Origin: Peptoniphilus_A sp022767005 | GTDB lineage: Bacteria > Bacillota > Clostridia > Tissierellales > Peptoniphilaceae | Assembly (NCBI RefSeq): GCF_050315115.1 | Contig: NZ_JBNPOJ010000032.1 | Span: 1-9,062 of the forward strand | Direction of reading: 5' to 3' | DNA length: 9,062 nt | Shown here: one piece after another, positions 1-7,468 of the stretch | Layout of the letters: the number at the start of each line of letters is the position of its first letter | Numbering within the stretch: the stretch's first letter is position 1 | Notes under the pieces: generated by a model | The model's input: the letters and a program-made list of their open reading frames with translations, nothing else | The model's database searches: none | Told to the model about the DNA's origin: nothing | Translations under genes and position numbers: made by a program

Positions 1-5
1 ATCAT

Positions 6-1802
6 TCAATCCTTGATAATTGTCCCATGGTTTTTTGGATTATTCGTATTTAATATTTTTATAGTTATGTTTTTTTCTTCCACTGGTTTTATGGCATCTC
101 CTTGATAAACCTCCGCGCCATTATCTATTATTTCTTTTAATTCTTTAAAATTTAGCTTGTCAATGGTCTTGGCATTTGGATCGCGATTTGGGTCAGATGT
201 CATTATTCCATTTACATCTGTCCAATTTTCATAAACTTTTGAATCTAGTGCGTAGGCAATTAGACTTCCCGTGTAGTCGCTGCCTCCTCTCGTAAAAGTT
301 ACTATATCTCCATTGTTGTCGCTCCCATAAAATCCCGGCACAACTACTTTTTTATTTTCGCCAATGTGTTTTTTTATTGCCTTTCTCGATTTTTCTATAT
401 CTACTTGCCCTTCACTGTCAAAAATTATTATGTCCTTGGCATCTACAAAGTCGTAATTCAAATATTTCGAGAGAAGTTTTGCATTTAAATACTCGCCCCT
501 ACTTACTATAAATTCCTTGTCCACTGAATTTTTTATTTCCTCAAATACAAATTGTAATTCATCCTTCCAAAATTCTTCAAGTTTTAAATCTTCTGCAATA
601 GACAAAAATCTATTTTTTATTTTTTTAAGCTGAGTATCTCTATAAACAATTTGTACGCTTAGTTCTTCTTCCAAAGATTTTATAATCTTATCGAGTTCAT
701 CTATTTTTAAGTTTTTATCTGACAGTGAAATTAATTCGTCTGTAATTTTTGTATCCTTTGAAAATCTTCTTCCAGGAGCGGAAACTACTATTACATCTCT
801 GTCTTCCTTGGAAAAAATTATTTTTTTTACCTTTGCAAACTGACCTGCATCCTTTAGAGAACTCCCGCCAAATTTAGAAACAGATTTCCCCTCAATTGTC
901 TCAATGGCAAAAGGTGTTTCTTGGTATACGCAGTAGTTGAGCCAGTTGGAGAAAAATAAATTTCCGGCAGATTTCCACCTTATTTTTATTTCTTTTTTTG
1001 GATCATCGTCTTCATAATAATTTTGAGGTGGGTTAATTTTTTTGCCCTGTGAAATATCTCTAATGTATTCGTCGTTAAGTGTGTACTTATCGTACTCCCA
1101 GTGTCCAAAATTAAATACAAAGCGGTCGTCCTTTGTTGTAACAAGAGAAACTCCCGTATCAGGTCTTGCTGCGATAACTTCTAAATCTGGAAAATCTTCA
1201 AAGTCTTCTACGTCCACATAGGTATGTCTTGAAGTTGGAACTAAAAAGGTGTCGTCAAAACCCTTAATTATTTTATTTTCCTTTAACTTGTCAAATTCAA
1301 AAACGCCAAAAATTTTCTCCTTTGAAACGTTATGCTCAATATTGTAATAATGATATAGAGCGGCTTGTGCAGACCAACATATAAACATTGTCGAATAGAC
1401 ATTTTCCTTTGCAAATTCAAAAATTGTCTTTAATTCTTCCCAATATTTTATTTTTTCATAGGCAATAGTTTCAATGGGAGCGCCAGTTATTATCATTGCG
1501 TCATATTTATTGTTTTTTATGTCTTCGTAAGTTTTGTAAAAAGCTTTGAGCCTCTTAATATCGCTATTTGATGGATTGTAGGACTCCATCCTAACAAGGT
1601 CAATATTTATTTGAAGGGCTGTGTTTGATAACATCCTCAAAAGTTGAAGCTCTGTTTCTTCTTTTTTGGGCATTAAATTTACAATGGCAATGCTAAGAGG
1701 TCTTATGTCTTGCTTACTAGCACAGGAATCTCTCATTGTAAAAATATTTTCTCTTTCTAAAACTTCTTCAACTATTAAATCCTTAGGTATTATTAATGGC
1801 AT
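6..1802 (-). CDS. MetA-type homoserine O-acyltransferase fused to an ACT-less aspartate kinase
   Basis: Cytoplasmic 598-residue fusion of two enzymes of the aspartate-to-methionine pathway. Residues 1-300 are MetA: oxyanion-region lysines at 46-47, nucleophile Cys142 in ICWSAQAALYH, and the His/Glu pair at H234/E236 in GHWEYD (the family usually has HPEYD). Residue 111 is Glu; in characterised MetA proteins Glu111 goes with acetyl-CoA and Gly111 with succinyl-CoA, so I infer an O-acetyltransferase. Residues 306-598 are an aspartokinase catalytic domain: KFGGSS at 310-315, SRGEYLNA at 434-441, TRGGSDYTG at 504-512, WTDVNGIMTSDPN at 527-539. The protein stops right after the NHGTII motif (591-596), where the regulatory ACT domains normally begin. 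The ATG is preceded by AGAGAGG at 8-nt spacing. Upstream lie a Met T-box and a promoter. After the TGA another ATG follows at once (positions 5-3), so a co-translated partner is likely. Both domain calls are secure; activity is not shown. Confidence 0.93.
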   Translation of the reverse strand: MPLIIPKDLIVEEVLERENIFTMRDSCASKQDIRPLSIAIVNLMPKKEETELQLLRMLSNTALQINIDLVRMESYNPSNSDIKRLKAFYKTYEDIKNNKYDAMIITGAPIETIAYEKIKYWEELKTIFEFAKENVYSTMFICWSAQAALYHYYNIEHNVSKEKIFGVFEFDKLKENKIIKGFDDTFLVPTSRHTYVDVEDFEDFPDLEVIAARPDTGVSLVTTKDDRFVFNFGHWEYDKYTLNDEYIRDISQGKKINPPQNYYEDDDPKKEIKIRWKSAGNLFFSNWLNYCVYQETPFAIETIEGKSVSKFGGSSLKDAGQFAKVKKIIFSKEDRDVIVVSAPGRRFSKDTKITDELISLSDKNLKIDELDKIIKSLEEELSVQIVYRDTQLKKIKNRFLSIAEDLKLEEFWKDELQFVFEEIKNSVDKEFIVSRGEYLNAKLLSKYLNYDFVDAKDIIIFDSEGQVDIEKSRKAIKKHIGENKKVVVPGFYGSDNNGDIVTFTRGGSDYTGSLIAYALDSKVYENWTDVNGIMTSDPNRDPNAKTIDKLNFKELKEIIDNGAEVYQGDAIKPVEEKNITIKILNTNNPKNHGTIIKD

Positions 1803-1851
1803 TTTTTATTCCTCTCTTATCTAAAATTTGTACTTGCAAGGAGTATAAAAT

Positions 1852-1886
1852 AAAAAAAGCTCCCGACCTTAAAAGGACGAAAGCTT
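1852..1886 (-). terminator. Regulated intrinsic terminator of the T-box leader
   Basis: On the minus strand AAGCTTTCGTCCTT folds on AAGGTCGGGAGCTT with a TT loop and is followed by an uninterrupted T7 run. Its 5' arm includes the CGTCCTT segment needed by the antiterminator, so the two structures exclude each other. It lies 50 nt upstream of the metA start codon. Confidence 0.9.
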
Positions 1887-2100
1887 CGTGTTACCACCTT
1901 AATTCTCCCTTATCTCGCGACAAGGAACTCTTCAAGTACTACCATACTCTATCACTATAACGGGCGCACCCGTGCTCACCTAAATATCAGCAAGCCCTCG
2001 AGAAAGACCATGTTCACTTCTTTTTCCTCTACTTCTTTCACCAAACGAAGCTCTCTGTAATCAGTCCAAAAAGTTACTCTTCTCTCTGTTGAGTTTAAAT
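1852..2100 (-). promoter_or_regulatory. T-box leader, Met specifier (tRNA-Met responsive)
   Basis: Untranslated leader of the metA-kinase gene. Stem I shows the loop-E parts AGTA (5' side) and GAA (3' side), then one base, then ATG at 2011-2009, then a purine. This is the same GAA-N-codon-R arrangement as in the glyQS T-box, so the specifier reads Met. The AGAGAG and GGTGAAAG motifs of the stem I apex are present. Next come a GC-rich hairpin (ACGGG/CCCGT, around 1962-1975) and a helix TTCCTT/AAGGGAGAA. The T-box itself is AAGGTGGTAACACG at 1900-1887, which can pair with the downstream CGTCCTT as antiterminator in competition with the terminator. Expected behaviour: uncharged tRNA-Met stabilises the antiterminator and allows read-through. 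Confidence 0.93.
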
Positions 2101-2108
2101 TTTATATT

Positions 2109-2137
2109 ATGATAGCATCTAATAATAATTATGTCAA
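2109..2137 (-). promoter_or_regulatory. Sigma-A type promoter of the metA-kinase transcript
   Basis: On the minus strand a perfect -35 TTGACA (2137-2132) is followed after 17 bp by TATCAT (2114-2109), preceded by TGC (extended -10). The predicted start near 2100 falls just before the T-box stem I, which supports the assignment. Confidence 0.85.
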
Positions 2138-2238
2138 ATAATTTTCATTAAAAATTTTTTTGTTTTAATCATAAATTTTACCGCCATAAGTTTCTTTTTA
2201 AGCAGCTTGCATTTTTTATTTTCTATTATATTTTTTTG

Positions 2239-2376
2239 CCGCCCTATTTTTTTAGGCTCAATAAATTTTTTATAAAAGGAATTCATTGTGATGCCCAAAT
2301 TTTTATAGAACTTAGTCTTTTTAAGTTAAAAGAGAGACTTGAGTTAACGAGTCCCCCAAAATATTTGACGTAGAGC
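2239..2376 (+). mobile_element. Degenerate 3' end of an ISL3-family element (proposed)
   Basis: No gene is intact here. Read on the plus strand in the frame ending at TAG 2371-2373, the segment around 2242-2286 gives PYFFRLNKFFIKGIH. This lines up loosely with the ISL3 transposase tail pattern YG[YF]RNFxxFKxRI. At DNA level, TCAATAAATTTTTTATAAAAGGAATTCATTG resembles the tail of the transposase remnant at 8854-8885, written here as separate short matches: TCAAT, then TTTA/TTTT, AAAA, GAATT. The 3' edge, CCCCAAAATATTTGACGTAGAGC at 2354-2376 (23 bases: CCCCAAAATATTT then GACGTAGAGC), has the look of an ISL3 terminal repeat from memory. A hairpin with AGTCT/AGACT and TTTTAA/TTAAAA arms lies at 2314-2339. 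The transporter stop codon is only 5 bp further. This is inference from partial similarity. Confidence 0.45.
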
Positions 2377-2380
2377 TTTT

Positions 2381-3646
2381 TTAATATAATAATCCTCCCA
2401 GCTTAAATACACCTAATGTAGCAAGTAATACATTCATAAGTACATTTGCAACTGAAAGTAAAAATAATGTTTTAAACATCTTGTTCAGTTCTTCATTCGT
2501 TGTTTCTCTTGCTGCTGAATATGAAGACATAATGATAGCACCACCTGTAGAAAGCGGGCTGATCGCTGCTGCAAATGAAGTTGCCGTAATTGCAGAAATA
2601 ATTTCCGCATAATTGACTCCACCGCCAAAAGTCTTACATACATCTGCGGCAATTGGGAATAATGTCGGCATAACAACTCCTGTTGTTGAACTTACCCATG
2701 AAAGAATTCCCGAAGTAGCTGCAAGAATCGGTGTTGCTGTATGTTCGTTCATGAATCCGGTCAGGAAATCAGAAATCATTGTAATTCCACCTAATGTATC
2801 AATTACATTAATCAAAACACCTACTCCACATATAAATACCAATGTTCCCCACGGAATGTCTTTGATTGCTTTCTTTTCATCTACTGCTCCAAGAAGAATA
2901 AGTACTGCTGCCGCAGCGAAAGCAAATAGTCCGGTATCTAACTTAAATCCGATACAGCATACTACCATTATAATAATCGCAATGATTGTCAGCAACTGAT
3001 CCCTGTTAAATTTCGGAATTTCTGAGAGCTTCATCGGATTATCTGCTTTTACTTTATATCCTTTGTAGAACACATATATAAAAAGAGTAAAGATAAATCC
3101 AGAAAGCAACGTAGTTAAGAACAAATGTAATCCGAATCCACTGTATCCAAGAGGTTCTGAAAGATTTTTTGCCAGAACACCTGTAAGCGAAAGCACAGAT
3201 GCACTACCTGCATTTGCTCCTAATTTTGCATAAAGCGCTGTTGCCATCGGATTAATATCCATTTCAAAAGCAAGGTACATTGCAAATGTTGTCATCAAAA
3301 TACCTGCTGCAATATGTCCCGGTCCGATTGCTGAGATAAAAGCTGAAAGGAAGAACATCAGAATTGGAATCAAAACCGTATGTTTTCCTACCAATGCAAC
3401 AATTCTCTTTGAAAAAAGCTCCAATGTTCCATTGTTAGATGCCATACCAAATAAAAAGGTAACTCCAACCAGTGTTACAAACATGGAGCTGCTGAATCCT
3501 GCTGCAATCTCTTTTGCAGACATCCCGCCTATTTTTCCCAAAAAGAACGCAACACCAATTGACAAGAAACCAAGATTTACTTTTTTAATAAATCCAATTG
3601 CCACTACAATTACAAGGACAATCAGTGAAATACTAGAAATAGTCAT
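2381..3646 (-). CDS. SLC13/MatC-like carboxylate permease
   Basis: Integral membrane protein of 421 residues with about ten or more hydrophobic segments, of the ion-transporter superfamily that includes SLC13 (DASS), ArsB/NhaD-like carriers and the malonate carrier MatC. Typical features are the two pseudo-repeated halves, each with a small-residue hairpin region: SAIGPGHIAAG in the first half and SSTTGVVMPTLFP plus AISPLSTGGAI in the second. An ATG 15 bp further upstream (3661) overlaps the Shine-Dalgarno itself: GGAGG at 3659-3655 sits 8 nt before the ATG at 3646-3644, so translation should start there. It is the last gene of the operon, 18 bp after the isomerase stop, and probably imports the substrate of the two enzymes. 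Direction, ion coupling and substrate cannot be read. E. coli YbhI holds the equivalent position in ybhHIJ but seems to be of a different subfamily. No clear terminator follows; the sequence runs into IS-like debris. Confidence 0.82.
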   Translation of the reverse strand: MTISSISLIVLVIVVAIGFIKKVNLGFLSIGVAFFLGKIGGMSAKEIAAGFSSSMFVTLVGVTFLFGMASNNGTLELFSKRIVALVGKHTVLIPILMFFLSAFISAIGPGHIAAGILMTTFAMYLAFEMDINPMATALYAKLGANAGSASVLSLTGVLAKNLSEPLGYSGFGLHLFLTTLLSGFIFTLFIYVFYKGYKVKADNPMKLSEIPKFNRDQLLTIIAIIIMVVCCIGFKLDTGLFAFAAAAVLILLGAVDEKKAIKDIPWGTLVFICGVGVLINVIDTLGGITMISDFLTGFMNEHTATPILAATSGILSWVSSTTGVVMPTLFPIAADVCKTFGGGVNYAEIISAITATSFAAAISPLSTGGAIIMSSYSAARETTNEELNKMFKTLFLLSVANVLMNVLLATLGVFKLGGLLY

Positions 3647-3654
3647 TATTTTAT

Positions 3655-3659
3655 CCTCC
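3655..3659 (-). promoter_or_regulatory. Shine-Dalgarno that sets the permease start
   Basis: GGAGG lies immediately after an in-frame ATG (3661-3659 shares its last G) and 8 nt before a second in-frame ATG. The upstream ATG has no ribosome site of its own, so the longer 426-residue reading is unlikely. Confidence 0.8.
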
Positions 3660-3664
3660 ATATT

Positions 3665-4828
3665 TTATTCATTGAAACAATTTCTTACAGTGCCTTCCAT
3701 AATCAGATTTGCAGTACGGAAACCAAATGTATCCTGAATATCCAGATTTTGTTCGTCCTCCCTATAATCCACGCCACATTCCAGAATTCCTCCTGGATGT
3801 CCGATTCGGATAAACTGTTTATCTATATCATCTGCACACACCTGATTTACAATACTTCCTTTTACAACCACTGCTGCTGCAGTACACATTGCGCCGGTCA
3901 TTGCATAACTTGGATGCGTCTTCTGCATAGACATCATTCTTGAGAGAAGATCAATTTCTTTTTTTTTGATTTCATTTCCATACATGGTTATATAAGTTTC
4001 CGGTTCTGCTACAAAAGTCATCTTCGGAATTCCCGGTGTCTCCCATGCCGATTTTGTATAATCATCAATAAGCCCCAACTTAACAGCTGCTATTCCTCTT
4101 ACTTTTTCCAGAAGCTCCAATTTCTCCGCATCCGCATTCAATTCATCCGGGAGCTCTCTGCCTGTAAGTCCAAGGTCTTTTGCTCTTGCAAACACCAGTG
4201 GGTTGGCAGCATCAATGATCGACACCTCTACCGAACCAAATCCAGGTACTTCCAGAACATCAACCACATGTCCGGTCGGCAACAGCCCTTTTCCCAATGT
4301 TCCAGACGGATCTACAAATTTCAGACGAATCGGAGAGGCTGTTCCTGGAACTCCAGCAATACTGAAATTCCCATCATATACAACTTTGCCATTCTTGGTT
4401 TTTACATCAGCCACAATAATCTTACCTGTATTCGTATTGTATATTCTTACAGATGTTGTTCCTTCCTTTACATCCACCAGACCTTTTTCAATTGCAAATG
4501 GCCCGACTCCAGAAGAAATATTTCCACAGTTTCCTTTATAGCTGACAAGTGGTTTATCCACCGAAACCTGTGCAAATGTATAATCCACATCTGCATCTGC
4601 TCTTTCTGATTTATTTACAATTGCAACTTTACTTGTAACTGACTGGGAGCCCCCCAGTCCGTCAATCTGTTTTTTATCCGGGCTTCCCATCATTTTCAAA
4701 AGTAATGCATCCAATTTTTTACCTTCTTCCGGGAGGTCTCTTTTCAGAAGATATACCCCTTTACTTGTTCCCCCGCGAATGATCATAGCTGGAATTTTTC
4801 TATGATTATTTCTCTTTTCCTGATCCAT
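3665..4828 (-). CDS. PrpF-family cis-trans / double-bond isomerase (AcnD-partner type)
   Basis: Cytoplasmic isomerase with the diaminopimelate-epimerase-like fold. The family includes 2-methylaconitate isomerase PrpF, 3-methylitaconate isomerase Mii, oxalomesaconate tautomerase GalD and PrpF-like aconitate isomerases. Counting from a TTG at 4840, it shows RGGTSKG at 22-28, the catalytic-type Lys71 (SVTSKVAIV) and Cys105 in GNCGN, matching the Lys/Cys pair of PrpF. Further motifs are THPSYAMTGAM (308-318) and GHPGG (347-351). Length (387-391) is normal. Start choice is open: AAAGGA (4848-4843) is 14 nt before the ATG at 4828 and only 2 nt before the TTG at 4840; I chose ATG. It follows the hydratase stop by about 20 bp, with the ribosome site beside that stop, so coupling is likely. 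The pairing with an aconitase-like enzyme suggests it reshapes an aconitate-like double bond; the exact substrate is unknown. Confidence 0.88.
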   Translation of the reverse strand: MDQEKRNNHRKIPAMIIRGGTSKGVYLLKRDLPEEGKKLDALLLKMMGSPDKKQIDGLGGSQSVTSKVAIVNKSERADADVDYTFAQVSVDKPLVSYKGNCGNISSGVGPFAIEKGLVDVKEGTTSVRIYNTNTGKIIVADVKTKNGKVVYDGNFSIAGVPGTASPIRLKFVDPSGTLGKGLLPTGHVVDVLEVPGFGSVEVSIIDAANPLVFARAKDLGLTGRELPDELNADAEKLELLEKVRGIAAVKLGLIDDYTKSAWETPGIPKMTFVAEPETYITMYGNEIKKKEIDLLSRMMSMQKTHPSYAMTGAMCTAAAVVVKGSIVNQVCADDIDKQFIRIGHPGGILECGVDYREDEQNLDIQDTFGFRTANLIMEGTVRNCFNE

Positions 4829-4848
4829 TTGTATTTTCAAAATCCTTT

Positions 4849-7116
4849 CTATTTTTCTTTTACTTGGCGATTGTAATTGATCAGAGACCCACAGCGGATA
4901 ATTTCTTTTTCTTCCTCTGTGAGTGGTTCAATTGCCAGCGAAAGCTGACGGATTTCATCTCCAATCACATATGCCTTTATTTCCTTCATATCTGTACCCA
5001 GAACCTTTTTGATATTCGGTACGAAAATATAATCATCATCTGCGAAATCTGGCTCTCCATTCAAAACAAACGGAACCATTCCCCAGTTGATCAAATTCGA
5101 ACGATATCTCTTTGTTGCATATTCAATAGTAATATTTGCACCGCCCAACAATACTCTCTGGCAGGATGCCGCCTGTTCTCTTGCAGAACCATCCCCTGGC
5201 TTTACCGCATAAATCGTACTGGAAAGACCAATCATCTGATCATCAATATTTTCATATCCATGAATGGAATGAATTTTTTCAAGAACCCTCTGTATCTCTT
5301 CCGGGCATTCTCCGTTTTTCCATTCCTTTTCATAAATCATGACAACCTTGGCTTTTCCCACATACTCTGGTACCCTTCGGCTTAATGTAAACTCAGCAAG
5401 CCCCATTGGATTTGAACGGAAAGAGCCTGTCTCTCCTGAAGGAATCAGTTCATCTGTTGTTGTAACTGGATCCGTAATATATGCACACACTTTCAAAAGC
5501 ATATGTTCATTCAATTTTGGAAGTTCCGGCCAGTCCTTGATATTCGGTCCACATATAAGTTCTTCTTCTGGGTCTCCTTTTTTAAATCCCTGATAAACTC
5601 TCTGTTCATATGCAATTGCATCATAAGCATACTCCGGACACTCATATTCATATCCAATTTCATCTGCCGCAATAATTCTTCCACCATTTGCTGCAGTTGC
5701 TGCTATTGAACGAGAATCCATAAGTGCCACACTTGCAAGCTGCCCATTTCCCGGTTTTGAGCCTTCCCGGTTCGGGAAGTTTCTTGTCGTATGACGAATA
5801 GCAAGTTGTCTATGTGCCGGTGTATCTCCCGCTCCAAAGCATGGACCACAGAAAGCAGTACGGATTGTCACTCCTGATGCAATCAGTTTTTCAATTGCTC
5901 TTTTACGAACCAAATCCATCATAACCGCCTGAGAACTTGGATAAACACTTAAATTGAATACATCCTGTCCAGTACCTTTGCCATCCAGCAGATAGGCAGC
6001 TTCCATAATATTGGAATAAGTACCGCCGGAACAGCCTGCTATTGTTCCCTGATCTGCATATAACGCTCCATCATGCACCTTTTCCCAAAGATTAAGGTGA
6101 AGATCTGGATTCTTAATCAGCTTCTTTGCATCCTCTTCTACTTTATGAAGAATTTCATCCATATTGGCATTCAGTTCCCGGATTTCATATCCATTGGATG
6201 GGTGGAAAGGAAGTGCTATCATACTGTGAATCTGTGATAAATCAATATAAATACATCCATCATAATATGCTGTCTCCTGTGGCTCCAACCTCCTATACTC
6301 CTCTTCTCTTCCATGTACCTTCAGGAACTCTCTGGTATCTTCATCTGTTCTCCAGATAGAAGACAGGCATGTTGTCTCCGTTGTCATGACGTCAATCCCA
6401 TTTCTGAAATCAGTGCTCATTGAAGAAACTCCAGGACCTACAAATTCCATTACTTTATTTTTCACATATCCATTTTTGAAAACAGCGGTTACAATCGCAA
6501 TTGCAATATCCTGCGGACCTATTCCCGGATTTGGTTTTCCATCCAGATATACAGCTACAACTTCCGGATATTTCACATCCCAAGTTTGTTCAAGGATCTG
6601 TTTTACAAGCTCTCCACCGCCTTCACCAACCGCCATTGTTCCAAGTGCACCATATCTTGTGTGTGAATCAGAACCAAGAATCATCTTTCCGCCACCTGCC
6701 ATTGTCTCCCTCATATACTGATGAATAACCCCCATATGCGGCGGCAGAAAAATTCCACCATATTTCTTTGCTGCTGTAAGACCAAACACATGATCATCTT
6801 CGTTGATTGTTCCTCCTACTGCACACAAACTGTTATGACAACATGTAAGTACATACGGAAGTGGAAATTTTTCTACCCCTGATGCCCTGGCTGTCTGAAT
6901 AATTCCAACATAAGTCAGGTCATGACTGGTAATCGCATCAAATTTAATCTTTAAATTTTCGTCGTCTTCTCCGATATTATGTGACTGTAAAATATCATAG
7001 GAAATCGTTCCGGTTTTGTACTGTTCTTTTTTATCCTGAAGTTCTTTCCCTGCTTCATTTACAGGAACAATTTTTGTTCCATTTAAAAGAAATACTCCTG
7101 AATCGTATAATTTCAT
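4849..7116 (-). CDS. Aconitase-superfamily hydratase, YbhJ-like
   Basis: Cytoplasmic [4Fe-4S] hydro-lyase of 755 residues, close to E. coli YbhJ (about 753), whose reaction is not established. The catalytic domains show GSDSHT at 148-153 and the three cluster cysteines C362 (AGCSGGTYSN), C423 and C426 (FCGPCFGAGD), matching the aconitase Cys...CxxC set. A carboxylate-binding segment RNFPNREGS follows at 445-453. The swivel domain has GDGSAREQAA at 641-650 (aconitase GxGSSREHAA) and KRYRSNLINWGMVPF around 669-683. Nothing essential appears missing, so an active enzyme is expected. The ATG is preceded by AAAGGA at 10-nt spacing. It is the first gene of the operon and is divergent from the LysR gene. 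Its base composition is clearly richer in G+C than the metA-kinase gene. It could act as a specialised aconitase, a methylaconitate-type hydratase, or on another substituted malate; the sequence alone does not choose. Confidence 0.9.
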   Translation of the reverse strand: MKLYDSGVFLLNGTKIVPVNEAGKELQDKKEQYKTGTISYDILQSHNIGEDDENLKIKFDAITSHDLTYVGIIQTARASGVEKFPLPYVLTCCHNSLCAVGGTINEDDHVFGLTAAKKYGGIFLPPHMGVIHQYMRETMAGGGKMILGSDSHTRYGALGTMAVGEGGGELVKQILEQTWDVKYPEVVAVYLDGKPNPGIGPQDIAIAIVTAVFKNGYVKNKVMEFVGPGVSSMSTDFRNGIDVMTTETTCLSSIWRTDEDTREFLKVHGREEEYRRLEPQETAYYDGCIYIDLSQIHSMIALPFHPSNGYEIRELNANMDEILHKVEEDAKKLIKNPDLHLNLWEKVHDGALYADQGTIAGCSGGTYSNIMEAAYLLDGKGTGQDVFNLSVYPSSQAVMMDLVRKRAIEKLIASGVTIRTAFCGPCFGAGDTPAHRQLAIRHTTRNFPNREGSKPGNGQLASVALMDSRSIAATAANGGRIIAADEIGYEYECPEYAYDAIAYEQRVYQGFKKGDPEEELICGPNIKDWPELPKLNEHMLLKVCAYITDPVTTTDELIPSGETGSFRSNPMGLAEFTLSRRVPEYVGKAKVVMIYEKEWKNGECPEEIQRVLEKIHSIHGYENIDDQMIGLSSTIYAVKPGDGSAREQAASCQRVLLGGANITIEYATKRYRSNLINWGMVPFVLNGEPDFADDDYIFVPNIKKVLGTDMKEIKAYVIGDEIRQLSLAIEPLTEEEKEIIRCGSLINYNRQVKEK

Positions 7117-7152
7117 GACATCTGTTTCCTTTCATCTGTTTTCATTCTATAC

Positions 7153-7166
7153 AGACTGGCCAGTCT
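7153..7166. repeat. 14-bp perfect palindrome in the hydratase 5' region
   Basis: AGACTGGCCAGTCT reads the same on both strands and ends 37 bp before the hydratase ATG. On RNA it can form a 5-bp stem with a GGCC loop. It is much richer in G+C than its surroundings. It could be an operator or an early-transcript hairpin. On the plus strand it is followed by T5, but no plus-strand gene ends here. Confidence 0.6.
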
Positions 7167-7178
7167 TTTTCTATCTCT

Positions 7179-7207
7179 TTGATATCTTTAATCGTATTGT
7201 ATCCCAA
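7179..7207 (-). promoter_or_regulatory. Candidate promoter of the hydratase operon
   Basis: Minus-strand TTGGGA (7207-7202) and TATCAA (7184-7179) with 17-bp spacing, each 4 of 6 matches to consensus. Weak hexamers fit a promoter that needs an activator, and the inverted repeat at 7195-7218 covers its -35. In a region this AT-rich, chance matches are common. Confidence 0.35.
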
Positions 7208-7218
7208 TAAATACAATA
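7195..7218. repeat. Inverted repeat, candidate LysR binding site
   Basis: TATTGTAT (7195-7202) and ATACAATA (7211-7218) are perfect 8-bp inverted arms around an 8-bp spacer, that is GTAT-N8-ATAC. LysR-type regulators bind short dyads of about this size in divergent regions. The same half ATTGTAT recurs at 7398-7404 over the regulator's -35 box, and a close variant GTACAAT at 7282-7288. Confidence 0.5.
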
Positions 7219-7398
7219 TGTATAATTCATAATTTTCATTAATTCCATTCTTTATAACTATAGTGATGTATATTTTATCCAGTACAATGTTGAATAATTT
7301 ATATATATTTTTAAAATTTTTGATTAAAAAATGCATTTTTCATATTTTTTATGTATTCTTTTTTTTTATACTTTTTATAGTTTTTATTCTATTAATAA

Positions 7399-7427
7399 TT
7401 GTATTTGATATAAATATTAAATATAAT
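7399..7427 (+). promoter_or_regulatory. Promoter of the LysR gene
   Basis: TTGTAT (7399-7404), 17 bp, TATAAT (7422-7427), giving a start near 7434 and a leader of about 35 nt. The -35 overlaps an ATTGTAT half-site, compatible with autoregulation. Confidence 0.65.
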
Positions 7428-7468
7428 ATGAAATATATCTAAACCTACCATCTAAAAAGGAGATTTTT

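Larger units (their letters stand above)
7117..7468. promoter_or_regulatory. Divergent control region between hydratase operon and LysR gene
   Basis: 352 bp, very AT-rich, between the two divergent start codons. It holds a good plus-strand promoter for the regulator, a weaker minus-strand promoter candidate for the operon, an inverted repeat and a short palindrome (listed separately). A 64-codon minus-strand reading frame at 7142-7336 is present but has no recognisable similarity; I do not call it a gene. Confidence 0.75.

Noticed and set aside
2613..2999. Plus-strand frame of 128 codons inside the permease gene
   Set aside because: Antisense shadow of the permease; Pro/Thr/Ile-rich translation with no family resemblance.
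3647..3661. Upstream ATG giving a 426-residue permease
   Set aside because: This ATG overlaps the GGAGG that serves the next in-frame ATG at ideal spacing, and has no ribosome site of its own.
4864..5385. Plus-strand frame of 173 codons inside the hydratase gene
   Set aside because: Antisense to a strongly conserved enzyme; it has no recognisable domain or ribosome site.
2381..7116. Methylcitrate (propionate) or nicotinate degradation operon
   Set aside because: PrpF and an aconitase relative occur there too, but no methylcitrate synthase, methylisocitrate lyase, dimethylmalate lyase or methyleneglutarate mutase is present, and the hydratase looks YbhJ-like rather than AcnD- or LeuCD-like.
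7142..7336. 64-codon minus-strand reading frame upstream of the hydratase
   Set aside because: Composition is what AT-rich DNA gives by chance (Ile, Asn, Lys, Tyr), there is no clear ribosome site, and it covers the proposed operator and promoter. A leader peptide cannot be excluded.
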